From an uncultured Ruminococcus sp. (GTDB lineage: Bacteria > Bacillota > Clostridia > UBA1212): a stretch of 45,175 nt of DNA. The stretch is from the NCBI GenBank assembly GCA_902792515.1, contig CADAZX010000018.1, forward strand, positions 1-45,175. The letters run 5' to 3'. The notes beneath the pieces are model-generated. The model had not been told where the DNA came from and searched no databases. It was given only the letters and a program-made list of their open reading frames with translations. Shown piece by piece: positions 33,515 through 42,950 of the stretch. The stretch's first letter is position 1, and each line of letters starts with the position of its first letter. Position numbers and translations under genes: made by a program.

Positions 33515-36500
33515 ATGGAAAGCATGCTGAGACATGTAAATTCGTACATCACGCGTCTCTCCGAATCGATCCCGAAAAAGGTCATAAAACTGGAGAACAT
33601 CAAAATATTCCCGACCGGATACAAGGAGAACAACGATTTTCCGGAAATATCCGCGATGAAGCCCTACGAATGGGGCAGTCAGTGGGGCGGCGGGATCGAC
33701 TCGCACGCGTGGTTCTACATTCCCGTGGACGTCCCGGAGGACATGCAGGGCGACAGTACGCTCGAGCTCTGTCTGCACACTGACAGGGGCGGCTGGGACG
33801 CCGACAACCCGCAGTTTCTGTGCTTCGTCGACGGTGTGATGAGACAGGCGTTCGACACCAACCACCGCGAGCTTGTTCTCGGCGCTTCCAAAACGCATTA
33901 CGAGGTCTGGATCTACGCGTACACCGGCCCCAGAATCGAACATTCGTGCATCATGCCTTATTTGAGAACCGTTAACGACGACGTCCGTCAGCTCTACTTC
34001 GACGTGACCGTGCCGCGCAACGCGCTTGAGTGCATGGGCAAAAACACGGTCGAGTACATGGAGATCCTCACGCATCTCAGCATGGCGCTGCGCAAGGTGA
34101 ATATGCTCGAACCGCGCGGCGAGGAGTTCCACAGGACCGTTGCCGAGGCGCGCCAATATTTGAAGGATACGATCTACAACCGGCCGAACGAGAGCGACAT
34201 CTCGGTCATCTGCATCGGCCACACGCATATCGACATAGCGTGGCTCTGGACGGTTGCGCAGACACGCGAAAAGGCGCAGCGCTCGTTCGCGACCGTGATC
34301 GAGCTCATGAAGCGCTACCCCGAGTACAAGTTCATGTCCTCCCAGGCATACCTTTACAAGGCGGTCAAGGAGGAGGCGCCAGAGCTCTACGAGGAGATCA
34401 AAAAGATGGTCAGAGCAGGCCGCTGGGAGGTCGAGGGCGCGATGTGGGTCGAGGCCGACTGCAACCTCGCGTCAGGTGAGTCGCTCGTCCGCCAGGTGCT
34501 CTACGGAAAGAATTTCTTCCGCGAGGAGTTCGGCGTTGAGTCGCGCGTTCTGTGGCTTCCCGACGTTTTCGGCTACTCCGCGGCGCTCCCGCAGATTCTC
34601 CGGAAATCCGGCGTCGAATGGTTCGTGACCTCGAAAATCAGCTGGAACGACGTCAACACGATGCCCTACGACGTTTTCAGGTGGATCGGACTTGACGGCA
34701 CCGCGATCAACTCATACTTCCTGACGGCTCAGGACAAGGGCCGCACGGACGCGTTCAACAAGGGCACGACGTACGTCGCGAACACCGATCCGCGCATGAT
34801 CGCCGGCTCTTACAACCGCTTCCAGCAAAAGGAGCTCACCCGCGAGTCCATGGTGACGTTCGGCTACGGCGACGGCGGCGGCGGACCGAACGAGGAGATG
34901 CTCATGATCGCGCGCAGGCAGCAGAAGGGCATTCCCGGCCTTCCCAAGGCGAAAATCGAATTCGCCGGCGACATGCTGAAGCGCCTCGAAAAGAACATCG
35001 AGAACAACCCGCGCCTTCCCTCCTGGCAGGGCGAGCTCTACCTCGAGTTCCACCGCGGCACGTACACCTCGAACGCGCGCAACAAAAAGAACAACCGCGA
35101 CTGCGAATTCCTGATGCTCGACTCGGAAATGCTCTCGGTTGCCGCGAAAGCGCTGACCGGCTCGGATTTCCCGAAAAAGATCCTCCACGAGTGCTGGGAG
35201 ACGATGCTCATCAACCAGTTCCACGACATTATCCCGGGCTCATCGATCCGCGAGGTCTACGAGCAGTGCGACCGCGAGTACGCCGAGCTCCGCAAGATCA
35301 CGGGCGAGCTCCGCAAAAAGGCATGCGAGTCGATCGTTTCGCGCGTCGCCACCGACAAAAAGTACGTCGTTTTCAACCCGCACTCCTTTGCGGGAACGGG
35401 CTACGTTGACGCCGGCGGACGCTCCGTTTTCGTCGAAAACATACCGCCCAAGGGCTACAAGGCGCTCAATCTGAGAACCAAAAAAGGCCTCGTGGCCGTC
35501 GACATGGACGGAAAACGTGTCGAAACGCCTTATTACACGTGCGAATTCGACGAAAACTGGGAGATAAAGACGCTTTTCGACAAAAAGAACGGCAGGAACG
35601 TGATTTCCGGCGGACCCGGCAACGAGCTCAGAATTTACGAGGACTATCCGGACGTTTACGACGCGTGGGAGATCCAGGAGTTCAGCAACTACAAGTACTA
35701 CAACCTGCACGGGTTCGAGAGCGTTGAGGCGATTGACCGCGGCGGAAAGGCGGGCGTCAGGATCACGCGCAGGCACGGCGTCAGCACAATCACCCAGAAC
35801 GTTTGGTTCTACGGTGAAAACGCGCGCATCGACTTCGAGACGGAAGCCGAATGGGACAGCGTGCACAGAGTGCTCCGCGCGGCCTTCCCGGTCGACATCA
35901 ACACCGACAAGGCGTCGTTCGAGGTGCAGTTCGGCACGATCGAGCGGCCGACCCACAAGAACACGAGCTGGGACCGCCAGAAATTCGAGACGTGCGCCCA
36001 CAAGTTTGCCGACATGTCCGAGGGCGGCTACGGAATCTCGCTGCTCAACAACTGCAAGTACGGCCACGACGTTCACGGCAACCTTATGCAGCTCACCCTC
36101 ATCAAGCGTCCGACGTACCCGAACGAGGTCGCCGACAAGGGCCACCACAGCTTCACCTACTCGCTGCTCCCGCACAAAGGCAGCCTGAAGGACGCGGACA
36201 CCGTAAAAGAAGCCTACATGCTCAATTTCCCGATGTACGCGGTGAAGGTGCCGGCCGGCGCAACCGTTTCGAAAAAGAACGCGCTGCCTGAGAGCTGGTC
36301 TCTCGTAGCTACGTCCGCCGAAAATCTTGTCATCGAGACCGTGAAGGAGGCCGAGTACTCGGACGATATCATCGTGCGAGGCTACGAGGCGAAAAACACA
36401 CGCGGCACCGCGGAGTTCACGCTCGGCTTCGACGCGAAAAAGGTGTTCCTGTCCGATCTCTCCGAGAACAGCCTTGAGGAGCTACAGCTTACCGGCAAAA

Positions 36501-36562
36501 GGAAATTCAGCGTGCCGTACAGACCGTTTGAGATCGTCACGCTGAGAATAGTGAAGAAGTGA
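33515..36562 (+). CDS. Alpha-mannosidase, glycoside hydrolase family 38
   Basis: The ATG at 33515 has a TTGGAGGT site. The 1015-residue cytosolic enzyme has no signal peptide. The catalytic domain opens with 'GHTHIDIAWLWTVAQTREKA' carrying zinc ligands H238 and D240, and has the nucleophile D350 in 'WLPDVFGYSAALPQIL', with 'SQAYLYKAVKEEAPELYEEI' and 'NQFHDIIPGSSIREVYEQCD'. The remainder is the beta-rich C-terminal region typical of family GH38 (about 1000 residues). It cleaves alpha-linked mannose from oligosaccharides taken up from N-glycans or plant mannans, so an uptake system elsewhere is implied. Confidence 0.95.
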   Translation: MESMLRHVNSYITRLSESIPKKVIKLENIKIFPTGYKENNDFPEISAMKPYEWGSQWGGGIDSHAWFYIPVDVPEDMQGDSTLELCLHTDRGGWDADNPQFLCFVDGVMRQAFDTNHRELVLGASKTHYEVWIYAYTGPRIEHSCIMPYLRTVNDDVRQLYFDVTVPRNALECMGKNTVEYMEILTHLSMALRKVNMLEPRGEEFHRTVAEARQYLKDTIYNRPNESDISVICIGHTHIDIAWLWTVAQTREKAQRSFATVIELMKRYPEYKFMSSQAYLYKAVKEEAPELYEEIKKMVRAGRWEVEGAMWVEADCNLASGESLVRQVLYGKNFFREEFGVESRVLWLPDVFGYSAALPQILRKSGVEWFVTSKISWNDVNTMPYDVFRWIGLDGTAINSYFLTAQDKGRTDAFNKGTTYVANTDPRMIAGSYNRFQQKELTRESMVTFGYGDGGGGPNEEMLMIARRQQKGIPGLPKAKIEFAGDMLKRLEKNIENNPRLPSWQGELYLEFHRGTYTSNARNKKNNRDCEFLMLDSEMLSVAAKALTGSDFPKKILHECWETMLINQFHDIIPGSSIREVYEQCDREYAELRKITGELRKKACESIVSRVATDKKYVVFNPHSFAGTGYVDAGGRSVFVENIPPKGYKALNLRTKKGLVAVDMDGKRVETPYYTCEFDENWEIKTLFDKKNGRNVISGGPGNELRIYEDYPDVYDAWEIQEFSNYKYYNLHGFESVEAIDRGGKAGVRITRRHGVSTITQNVWFYGENARIDFETEAEWDSVHRVLRAAFPVDINTDKASFEVQFGTIERPTHKNTSWDRQKFETCAHKFADMSEGGYGISLLNNCKYGHDVHGNLMQLTLIKRPTYPNEVADKGHHSFTYSLLPHKGSLKDADTVKEAYMLNFPMYAVKVPAGATVSKKNALPESWSLVATSAENLVIETVKEAEYSDDIIVRGYEAKNTRGTAEFTLGFDAKKVFLSDLSENSLEELQLTGKRKFSVPYRPFEIVTLRIVKK

Positions 36563-36629
36563 AAATGTTGCGGGCCGGTTGCCGCCGGCCGCGATATTCA
36601 CCTAATTTTAGGAAAATCAAAACCTGATA

Positions 36630-37349
36630 ATGGCAACAAAAAGGAAAAAGATAATTACAGGAATACTCGTCGCCTTCGCGCTGGTCGTGTTCGGCCTGGC
36701 CACATATTTCGTGGGCAGGGAGATCGTCCGGTTCGCGTCGGACCCGGAAAAGTTCCGTGAATGGGTGGACGGCAAGGGCTTCGCGGGCCGGCTTGCCTAC
36801 ATGGGCCTGATAATCGTTCAGATCATTCTTGCGTTTATTCCCGGCGAGCCGCTGGAGATCGCGGGGGGCTACGCGTTCGGCGTTCTTGAGGGAACGATTC
36901 TCTGCATCATCGCCTCCGCCATCGGCAGCATGATTGTGTTCCTGCTGGTGCGCCTTCTCGGCAAGCGGATCGTAACGGTGTTTTTCTCAGAGGAAAAGCT
37001 GAACGAGCTGAGCATCCTCAAGACCTCGCCTTCCCGGGATCTTCTCTACGCAATCATATTCATGATTCCGGGAACGCCGAAGGACCTTCTGTGCTACTTC
37101 GCGGGCCTGACGGACATGAAGTTCTGGGTGTGGGCGATCATATGCTCGGTCGGCCGGATTCCTTCAATCATCACCTCCACCATCGGCGGCGACGCCCTCG
37201 GCACAAAAAAGTACACGGTGGCGGTAATCGTTTTCGCGGTGACGCTGGCAATCAGCGCCGTCGGAATCGTGATTTACAGGAAGATCACGAAGAAAAAACA
37301 AAGTGTGGAACAGGAGACGGAAAAACCGGAAAATGCGAATAAGGAATAA
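36630..37349 (+). CDS. TVP38/TMEM64 family (DedA-like) membrane protein
   Basis: This 239-residue protein has five to six membrane helices. The VTT domain is visible as 'FIPGEPLEIAGGYAFGVLEG', then 'ASAIGSMIVFLLVRLLGKRI' and 'FMIPGTPKDLLCYFAGLTDM' with 'SVGRIPSIITSTIGGDALG', the F/Y-G-x-x-x-G and P-G-x-P signatures of the family. Bacterial relatives have been linked to lipid scrambling and membrane-potential maintenance. The C-terminal 30 residues are charged. It begins 67 bases after the mannosidase gene with a GC hairpin between. Its stop lies within a short AATAAGG tandem array. Confidence 0.87.
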   Translation: MATKRKKIITGILVAFALVVFGLATYFVGREIVRFASDPEKFREWVDGKGFAGRLAYMGLIIVQIILAFIPGEPLEIAGGYAFGVLEGTILCIIASAIGSMIVFLLVRLLGKRIVTVFFSEEKLNELSILKTSPSRDLLYAIIFMIPGTPKDLLCYFAGLTDMKFWVWAIICSVGRIPSIITSTIGGDALGTKKYTVAVIVFAVTLAISAVGIVIYRKITKKKQSVEQETEKPENANKE

Positions 37350-37402
37350 GAAATAAGGAGTGTTCAACACAATGATAAACATGGCCTGTCTGCGACAAAT
37401 TC

Positions 37403-37422
37403 AGAATTGAATTCTTGATTAG
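37403..37422. promoter_or_regulatory. Palindrome copy 1 upstream of the DUF4143 ATPase
   Basis: AGAATTGAATTCTTGATTAG; its first 13 bases are a palindrome around a central G. It differs by one base from the copy at 37544-37563 and lies 141 bases from it. The bases between hold two TTGTTCAAAAACC-type units. Confidence 0.65.
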
Positions 37423-37502
37423 ACAAAGGCAGGCTTTTCTAATTTGTTCAAAAACCTGTTCAAAAACCAACGCAACAACTTCGATTTAGCAGGAAAACAG
37501 GC

Positions 37503-37531
37503 TTTACAAAGGCGCAGAAAAGTGATAGAAT
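37503..37531 (+). promoter_or_regulatory. Promoter of the DUF4143 ATPase gene
   Basis: TTTACA, 17 bases, TAGAAT, with an extended -10 TG (TGaTAGAAT). The start point would fall at about 37538, directly before the second palindrome. Confidence 0.7.
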
Positions 37532-37543
37532 TACGACTGATGC

Positions 37544-37563
37544 AGAATTGAATTCTGGATTAG
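37544..37563. promoter_or_regulatory. Palindrome copy 2, at the transcription start
   Basis: AGAATTGAATTCTGGATTAG, palindromic over its first 13 bases. Located 12 bases downstream of the -10 box, where a bound repressor would block transcription. Confidence 0.65.
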
Positions 37564-37591
37564 TCGCGAAATCAACAGGTTGTGGAGCTAA

Positions 37592-38851
37592 ATGAAGTAC
37601 ATACACAGACACATTGAGGATATCATTCTGAAAACGGACAGTACTTTCAAAGGACTGTTGCTTACGGGCGCCCGCCAGACCGGAAAATCAACGCTTCTTC
37701 GGGAATTATTTCCGGAGAAAAGGTATGTGGCCATTGACGATCCGTTTATCGAGGAGCAGGCAAACGAAAATCCCGCTGAATTCATGATGCTTAACCCGCC
37801 TCCCGTCATTTACGACGAAGTCCAGAGAGCTCCGGGTCTGTTCCGGTTTATAAAAATCAAATGCGATGAGAGCGGGGAACGCGGGCTGTTCTGCCTGTCC
37901 GGTTCGCAGCCGCTTGAGCTGATGGAGGGCGCTTCGGAGTCGTTGTCCGGAAGAGTGGGGGTGCTTGAACTGTCCGGCCTTTCGCTCAGAGAAATCCAGG
38001 GCAGCCGCTTTCACGATCCGTTTGTTCCGACCATGGACTACGTTTCCCGCAGGAACCGTGACGCAGTGCCGGTCGACAATATCTGGGAAATAATCCACCG
38101 CGGCGGCTTCCCCGAGCTGCAGGATAAGAGCGTTGACTGGAGCGTGTTCTTCTCGAGCTACGTGAAGACCTACCTGGAGCGCGACGTCAGAAAGCTGACG
38201 GCTGTTCACGACCTCAATGATTTCCGCAGGTTCATGGTCGCGGTCGCGGCGAGAACCGGACAAATGCTCAACTATTCGAATATCGCGGATGAAATCGGAA
38301 AAGACGTAATGACTGTCAGGCGCTGGATGTCGATCCTTGAAGCGACGGGAATCGTATTCATTCTCGAATCCTACGCGCCTTCGGTCCTGAAGCGCGCCAT
38401 CAAGACGCCGAAAGTTTATTTCAGGGACACGGGACTTGCCGCGTACCTCACAAGATGGCTGACCCCCGAAGCGCTGGCTTACGGAGCGATGAACGGTCAG
38501 ATGTTTGAGACATTCGCGGTTTCCGAAATTATCAAGTCGTATTCAAACCGCGGGCAGGACTACAGGTATTTTGTCTCCTACTACCGTGGAAAGGACAAAA
38601 AGAAGGTCAAAAAAGACGGCGCGGTGGTTGAAGTTGAGAGTGAGATTGATTTGATAATCGAGGAGAACGGGATCCTGTACCCTGTGGAAATAAAGCAGGC
38701 GTCAAACGTCAGCGCGGATATGGCCGGAGCGTTCACGGTGCTTGATATGATTCCGGACAAAAAGCGCGGCACGGGCGCGGTGGTCTGCATGTGTCCCGCT
38801 CCGGGAATTCTGAGAGAAAACGTGATTGCGGTGCCGGTCTGGTATCTGTAA
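37592..38851 (+). CDS. AAA ATPase with C-terminal DUF4143
   Basis: This 419-residue protein has an N-terminal ATPase domain with Walker A GARQTGKST (residues 26-34) and Walker B 'PPVIYDEVQRAPGLFRFIK'. Further motifs are 'FCLSGSQPLELMEGASESLS' and the arginine-rich 'GRVGVLELSGLSLREIQ'. The C-terminal half carries the DUF4143 pattern with 'RDTGLAAYLTRWLTPEALAY', 'NGQMFETFAVSEIIKSY' and a nuclease-like 'GILYPVEIKQASNVSADMAG' stretch with D/E...E-x-K residues. The family is common in anaerobes, is often carried on accessory DNA, and its function is unsettled. Its own promoter and twin palindromes imply tight control. Confidence 0.9.
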   Translation: MKYIHRHIEDIILKTDSTFKGLLLTGARQTGKSTLLRELFPEKRYVAIDDPFIEEQANENPAEFMMLNPPPVIYDEVQRAPGLFRFIKIKCDESGERGLFCLSGSQPLELMEGASESLSGRVGVLELSGLSLREIQGSRFHDPFVPTMDYVSRRNRDAVPVDNIWEIIHRGGFPELQDKSVDWSVFFSSYVKTYLERDVRKLTAVHDLNDFRRFMVAVAARTGQMLNYSNIADEIGKDVMTVRRWMSILEATGIVFILESYAPSVLKRAIKTPKVYFRDTGLAAYLTRWLTPEALAYGAMNGQMFETFAVSEIIKSYSNRGQDYRYFVSYYRGKDKKKVKKDGAVVEVESEIDLIIEENGILYPVEIKQASNVSADMAGAFTVLDMIPDKKRGTGAVVCMCPAPGILRENVIAVPVWYL

Positions 38852-38914
38852 AAAAGCACAAAGCAGGCGGTTCCGTTTCGCGGGTCCGGGTTGAAACCGG
38901 CCCGGTAAAATGGT

Positions 38915-39148
38915 AAAATCAAAGCCGCGGAAGAGACCGTCTACTTGTTCACGGAAACGAAGGTAGTTATGGATTTCCCGAAAAACTCGTTCACCAAAGG
39001 AACGCCGGAAGAATTTATGGACTATTACAGAAGCCGGGGCGTGAAGGTGAGGAAAGCGTAAAGACGTTGCGGCCGGCAAGATGGAACCATCATACGGGCA
39101 ATGATTTTTAAATTGCCTATTTATAGACGAAAATCAAAGCCGCGGAAG
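38915..39148. repeat. 19-bp direct repeats bracketing a short ORF
   Basis: AAAATCAAAGCCGCGGAAG occurs exactly at 38915-38933 and 39130-39148. The 342-base spacer 38852-39193 contains, between the repeats, a 30-codon ORF (38969-39061, MDFPKNSFTKGTPEEFMDYY...) whose frame is open upstream to the stop at about 38906, so it may be the 3' remnant of a longer gene. Otherwise there is only a weak GC hairpin near 38885. Confidence 0.7.
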
Positions 39149-39193
39149 CTTCTAAAAACGCGGCGTGAAAAACGACAGGAGAGTGAATTGAAA

Positions 39194-40870
39194 ATGGGTT
39201 ATTTGTCGGATATTGAAATTGCGCAGAGCACCGAACTTACGCACATCAGCAAGATTGCCGAAAAGGCGAACGTGCCGGAGGAGTACGTCGAACAGTACGG
39301 ACGCTACAAGGCCAAGATCGACCTGGAACTGCTGAAAAAGACTGACAGGAAAGACGGAAAGCTGGTGCTTGTCACCGCAATAACACCGACTCCGGCAGGA
39401 GAAGGAAAGACGACGACTACGATCGGACTCGCCGACGGACTCGCGAGAATCGGTAAAAAAGTGACGGTTGCGCTGCGCGAGCCTTCGCTCGGGCCCGTTT
39501 TCGGCATCAAGGGAGGCGCCGCGGGTGGCGGATACGCGCAGGTGGTGCCTATGGAGGACATCAACCTTCATTTCACGGGCGACTTTCACGCGATCGGGGC
39601 GGCCAACAACCTTTTGGCGGCGATGCTCGACAACCACATCCACCAGGGCAACGCGCTCGGAATCGATCCGGGCAAGATAACGTGGAAGCGCTGCGTCGAT
39701 ATGAACGACCGCCAGCTCCGGTTCATCGTTGACGGTTGCGGCGGAAGGTCCAACGGCGTCACAAGAGAAGACGGCTTCGACATCACGGTCGCCTCGGAGA
39801 TCATGGCTGTTTTCTGCCTTTCGAACTCCATTACGGACCTTAAAGAGAGGCTCTCAAGGATCATTGTCGGCTACACGTACGACGACAGACCGGTCACCGC
39901 AGGCCAGCTGAACGCTGTCGGCGCAATGACGGCGCTCCTGAAGGACGCGCTCAAGCCGAACCTCGTCCAGACTCTCGAGGGTACGCCCGCCTTCGTTCAC
40001 GGCGGCCCATTCGCGAACATAGCCCACGGCTGCAACTCGGTCGTCGCCACGAAAATGGCGCTCAAAATGGGTGACTACACCGTCACTGAGGCCGGCTTCG
40101 GTGCGGACCTCGGCGCCGAGAAGTTCCTCGACATCAAGTGCAGAGTCGCGGGCCTCAAGCCTGACGCGGTCGTCATTGTCGCCACGGTCAGGGCGCTCAA
40201 AATGCACGGCGGTCTCGACAAGAAATCGCTCGCGACCGAGGATCTCGAGGCGCTCGGAAGAGGCGTTCCAAACCTTCTGCGCCACGTGTCCAACATCAAA
40301 AACGTCTACGGACTGCCCTGCGTCGTTGCGGTCAACAGGTTCCCGCAGGATACCGACCGCGAGATCGAGTACATTATCGGAAAGTGCCGCGAGCTTGGCG
40401 TGAACACGGTTCTCTCCACGGTCTGGGCAGAAGGCGGCAAGGGCGGCGAGGCGCTTGCCCGCGAGGTCGTAAGGCTCTGCGAAGAGGAGAAGGGCGACTT
40501 CCGCTTCTCGTATGAACTCGACGAGACGATCGAGCAGAAAATCGAGGACGTGGTCAAAAAGGTCTACGGCGGCGCAGGCGTCATCATCACCCCCGCAGCC
40601 AGAAAACAGATCGACCGTCTCACTGCGCTCGGATTTGACAAGCTCCCGATCTGCGTCGCCAAAACGCAATACAGCTTTTCCGACGACCCGACGCTTACAG
40701 GCGCGCCGGAGGGCTTCAAGGTCACCGTAAGAAACGTTAAGGTTTCCGCCGGAGCGGGCTTTGTGGTGGTGCTCACCGGCGACATTATGACGATGCCCGG
40801 TCTTCCGAAGGTGCCTGCCGCCGAGAAGATCGACGTGGACGAAAACGGCAGGATCTCGGGGCTGTTCTGA
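39194..40870 (+). CDS. fhs: Formate-tetrahydrofolate ligase
   Basis: The ATG at 39194 follows CAGGAGAGTG and the frame gives 558 residues, the usual length (about 555). Visible motifs are P-loop [10 protein letters not shown] (residues 66-75), '[20 protein letters not shown]', '[15 protein letters not shown]', '[20 protein letters not shown]', '[19 protein letters not shown]' and '[19 protein letters not shown]'. The enzyme makes 10-formyl-tetrahydrofolate from formate, ATP and tetrahydrofolate. It is the entry step of the methyl branch of the Wood-Ljungdahl pathway and also serves purine synthesis. No other pathway genes are adjacent, so acetogenesis is not implied. Confidence 0.97.
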   Translation: MGYLSDIEIAQSTELTHISKIAEKANVPEEYVEQYGRYKAKIDLELLKKTDRKDGKLVLVTAITPTPAGEGKTTTTIGLADGLARIGKKVTVALREPSLGPVFGIKGGAAGGGYAQVVPMEDINLHFTGDFHAIGAANNLLAAMLDNHIHQGNALGIDPGKITWKRCVDMNDRQLRFIVDGCGGRSNGVTREDGFDITVASEIMAVFCLSNSITDLKERLSRIIVGYTYDDRPVTAGQLNAVGAMTALLKDALKPNLVQTLEGTPAFVHGGPFANIAHGCNSVVATKMALKMGDYTVTEAGFGADLGAEKFLDIKCRVAGLKPDAVVIVATVRALKMHGGLDKKSLATEDLEALGRGVPNLLRHVSNIKNVYGLPCVVAVNRFPQDTDREIEYIIGKCRELGVNTVLSTVWAEGGKGGEALAREVVRLCEEEKGDFRFSYELDETIEQKIEDVVKKVYGGAGVIITPAARKQIDRLTALGFDKLPICVAKTQYSFSDDPTLTGAPEGFKVTVRNVKVSAGAGFVVVLTGDIMTMPGLPKVPAAEKIDVDENGRISGLF

Positions 40871-41019
40871 CGCGGGACACGGAAGGCTCGCACGGCCGGC
40901 TTGAAACCGCCATACACCGATACCGGCCCAGCCTCAAAGGCAACACTACCGCCGGATCCGACTGCCGGGTCCGTGTGAGTTGCCGGTCATAAATGTCCGG
41001 TACGATAGCCCTGCACTTA

Positions 41020-41064
41020 AAAACCCCGGAGAACGCTCGAATTCCCCGGGGTTTTGCATTTTTT
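41020..41064 (+). terminator. Rho-independent terminator of fhs
   Basis: The arms AAAACCCCGG (41020-41029) and CCGGGGTTTT (41046-41055) are followed by GCATTTTTT. The A-run on the 5' arm allows it to serve the minus-strand TetR gene as well. Confidence 0.88.
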
Positions 41065-41143
41065 CCGGTCAAACAGTATTTTTCACTTTGAGGGCCGTGG
41101 CGGCGGCAGGCCAAATGCGATGCCCGCCACTGAAACCAGGCGT

Positions 41144-41713
41144 TTAATAAATAAAGCTTTCAATCCCGAATGACGACATTTTTTCAAGCACAGACGAGAT
41201 TGCATTTTCGGAAATTGCGAAACATCCCAGTATCCATTTTCTGTAAACCGCAATCCGTCCACCCACCGCATATGCGAAGATAACGTCTATCTGCTCGCCA
41301 TCGATATCAGTGTGCTTTTTAAATTCTTCTTTGAGTTTAGCTTCAATAGCCTTATTGATTCTGTCGATGAAGGAAACGTTCTGATTAAGAAATAAAACCT
41401 TTGAATAGAATTCTTTGTTTGGCTGAATTGTGGACTTCACTAATGACAGAAAAGATTTCCGGCCTTCAAGAAAATCATCCAAAGAAACATTGCTCAACAT
41501 TTTCTCAAACACTGTCAGAACGGTTTCTTCGATGAAATCTTCAACTGCATTGAGATTTGTAAAGTGATGGTAAAATGTGGTTTTATGAACACCCGCGGCA
41601 GTATATACATCCTTATCCGTAACAGACAAATATGGCTTTATTCTGAGCATCTCGATATACGAAACTGCGATCTTATTTTTCGTTCTTTTAGTTCGTTTGT
41701 CAACAGCTCTCAT
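41144..41713 (-). CDS. TetR family transcriptional regulator
   Basis: The ATG at 41713 is preceded by CAGGAGGATT and gives 189 residues. Residues about 10-60 form the helix-turn-helix: 'TKNKIAVSYIEMLRIKPYLS', 'TDKDVYTAAGVHKTTFYHHF'. The rest is helical ligand-binding with a region like 'TetR_C_7'. The coding sequence is clearly more AT-rich than fhs. It is divergent from the lipoprotein at 41942, and the 228-base spacer carries an inverted repeat (41779-41799). It probably represses one or both divergent genes in response to an unknown small molecule. Confidence 0.87.
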   Translation of the reverse strand: MRAVDKRTKRTKNKIAVSYIEMLRIKPYLSVTDKDVYTAAGVHKTTFYHHFTNLNAVEDFIEETVLTVFEKMLSNVSLDDFLEGRKSFLSLVKSTIQPNKEFYSKVLFLNQNVSFIDRINKAIEAKLKEEFKKHTDIDGEQIDVIFAYAVGGRIAVYRKWILGCFAISENAISSVLEKMSSFGIESFIY

Positions 41714-41778
41714 GCCGTTTTGAATCCTCCTGAACGCATTTTATAGAATTTTACTACACATTTACAGAAAACAGGGAG

Positions 41779-41799
41779 TGGAATTCCATATTTATTCCA
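41779..41799. promoter_or_regulatory. TetR operator candidate
   Basis: The inverted repeat TGGAAT-N9-ATTCCA lies in the divergent spacer, followed by AATTATAATT. Spacing and size suit a TetR dimer. Confidence 0.5.
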
Positions 41800-41871
41800 A
41801 TTATAATTGAAGAGGGTGATGCAGTCAACAGGTTTTAAACGTCCGAAAAGCGAAAAAACTGTATTTCGTTA

Positions 41872-41900
41872 TTGACCCGAAGAGGGAAAAATCGTAAGAT
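41872..41900 (+). promoter_or_regulatory. Promoter of the 41942 lipoprotein gene
   Basis: TTGACC, 17 bases, TAAGAT. Downstream, before the gene, a short ORF begins at the ATG at about 41919 (MNQGGMVKC...) and overlaps the gene's start; it could be a leader peptide. Confidence 0.55.
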
Positions 41901-41941
41901 TAAGTATGGAGGATTAGAATGAATCAAGGAGGAATGGTCAA

Positions 41942-42709
41942 ATGCCAATTAATAAAACAAACAAGTTTATTCGCATAGCCTGCGCACTAATAACCATTCT
42001 TTTACTTCTAACCGGATGCTCGCTGCAAGATTCCGGACTAGGAAAGTCTTCATTCACGATTCGCGAAGACGGCACACTGGTTAGCCCGTCAGGGGAAGAG
42101 TATGTTTGCATAGGCTATGAACCGTTGCTGACAAACGTTGGCGAACTTGTGTTTGAGAGCAGGGTCAGAGGAGAAAAGAAGTATTCCAACCGGGGATTGG
42201 GAATTCGATATCAAAACGGTTTGTTCGCTGTGGGAACCGGCGGCAACGACAGCATATTGATAAGGCGTGAACCCAAAAGCGAGTGGCGGTCTTTTTACAG
42301 GAAGGCTTCGCTACCTGAGTTCGATTTTTCGGCGGACGGTTGTTCGCGAATTGAACTGGTGAAGGAAACGTGGCCGGACGACAATACGGCAGGCGCCCAC
42401 AGGGACTGCGGGGGAGGCATTTCGGACAAAGACCGGATTTCCGAATTTCTGGCGGACATAAGGTCGCAGAAGGATCCGAAATCTGCCGGGCTGTATGAAC
42501 TGTGCAGAAGGGCTGACGGATTGTTGGAAAACTGCTACGCATATGGCTACATTTACGGATTCTTTGAGAGTGAATCTGGATTGGCGTACGTGATGCCGGT
42601 GATGTCATACAACGATCTGGCGTATTCGGTCTGGATCGGGAATGCATGGTTTGTTCTGCCTGAAGCGTGGATGAAAGTCCTGACGGACTCAATGTGCGAC
42701 CTTGACTGA
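41942..42709 (+). CDS. Lipoprotein of unknown function
   Basis: The ATG at 41942 has an AAGGAGGAAT site and gives 255 residues. The signal peptide ends in lipobox L-L-T-G-C near residue 26. The mature part is a mixed fold with 'EDGTLVSPSGEEYVCIGYEP', 'EFDFSADGCSRIELV' and 'SDKDRISEFLADIRSQ'; I do not recognise a family. The AT-rich context and divergent TetR gene suggest regulated, possibly acquired, expression. Confidence 0.72.
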   Translation: MPINKTNKFIRIACALITILLLLTGCSLQDSGLGKSSFTIREDGTLVSPSGEEYVCIGYEPLLTNVGELVFESRVRGEKKYSNRGLGIRYQNGLFAVGTGGNDSILIRREPKSEWRSFYRKASLPEFDFSADGCSRIELVKETWPDDNTAGAHRDCGGGISDKDRISEFLADIRSQKDPKSAGLYELCRRADGLLENCYAYGYIYGFFESESGLAYVMPVMSYNDLAYSVWIGNAWFVLPEAWMKVLTDSMCDLD

Positions 42710-42898
42710 AAAACGATATTGGACTGCGTCAAAAAAATGACACACGGTTATATAATTGTCATATGGGTTTTGCTAAGGAGGCGCACTTAGCCGATCTTTT
42801 TGGCATGTACGCAAAACGGCAAAACCGGTCAAAACCCTCGATTTTCCCGCAAGCGTATCTCATCGCAGGAGCTTGGAAGCTGACCGTGAGAGCGGAAA

Positions 42899-42950
42899 AA
42901 ATCTCCGTCAAAACTTAACAGTGACGCGAAATCTCCGTAGAAACTTGACA
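42899..42950. repeat. Two 22-bp units with 30-bp period
   Basis: AAATCTCCGTCAAAACTTAACA (42899-42920) and a copy with three differences at 42929-42950. In the reverse direction the motif reads as GTCAAGTTT...ACGGAGATTT, which resembles repeated ends of IS21-type elements, but no transposase gene is seen here. The 395-base spacer 42710-43104 also contains a 51-codon frame at 42763-42918 without a ribosome site. Confidence 0.65.

Noticed and set aside
42763..42918. 51-codon frame MGFAKEAHLADLFGMYAKRQ...
   Set aside because: There is no ribosome site and it ends inside the repeat units.
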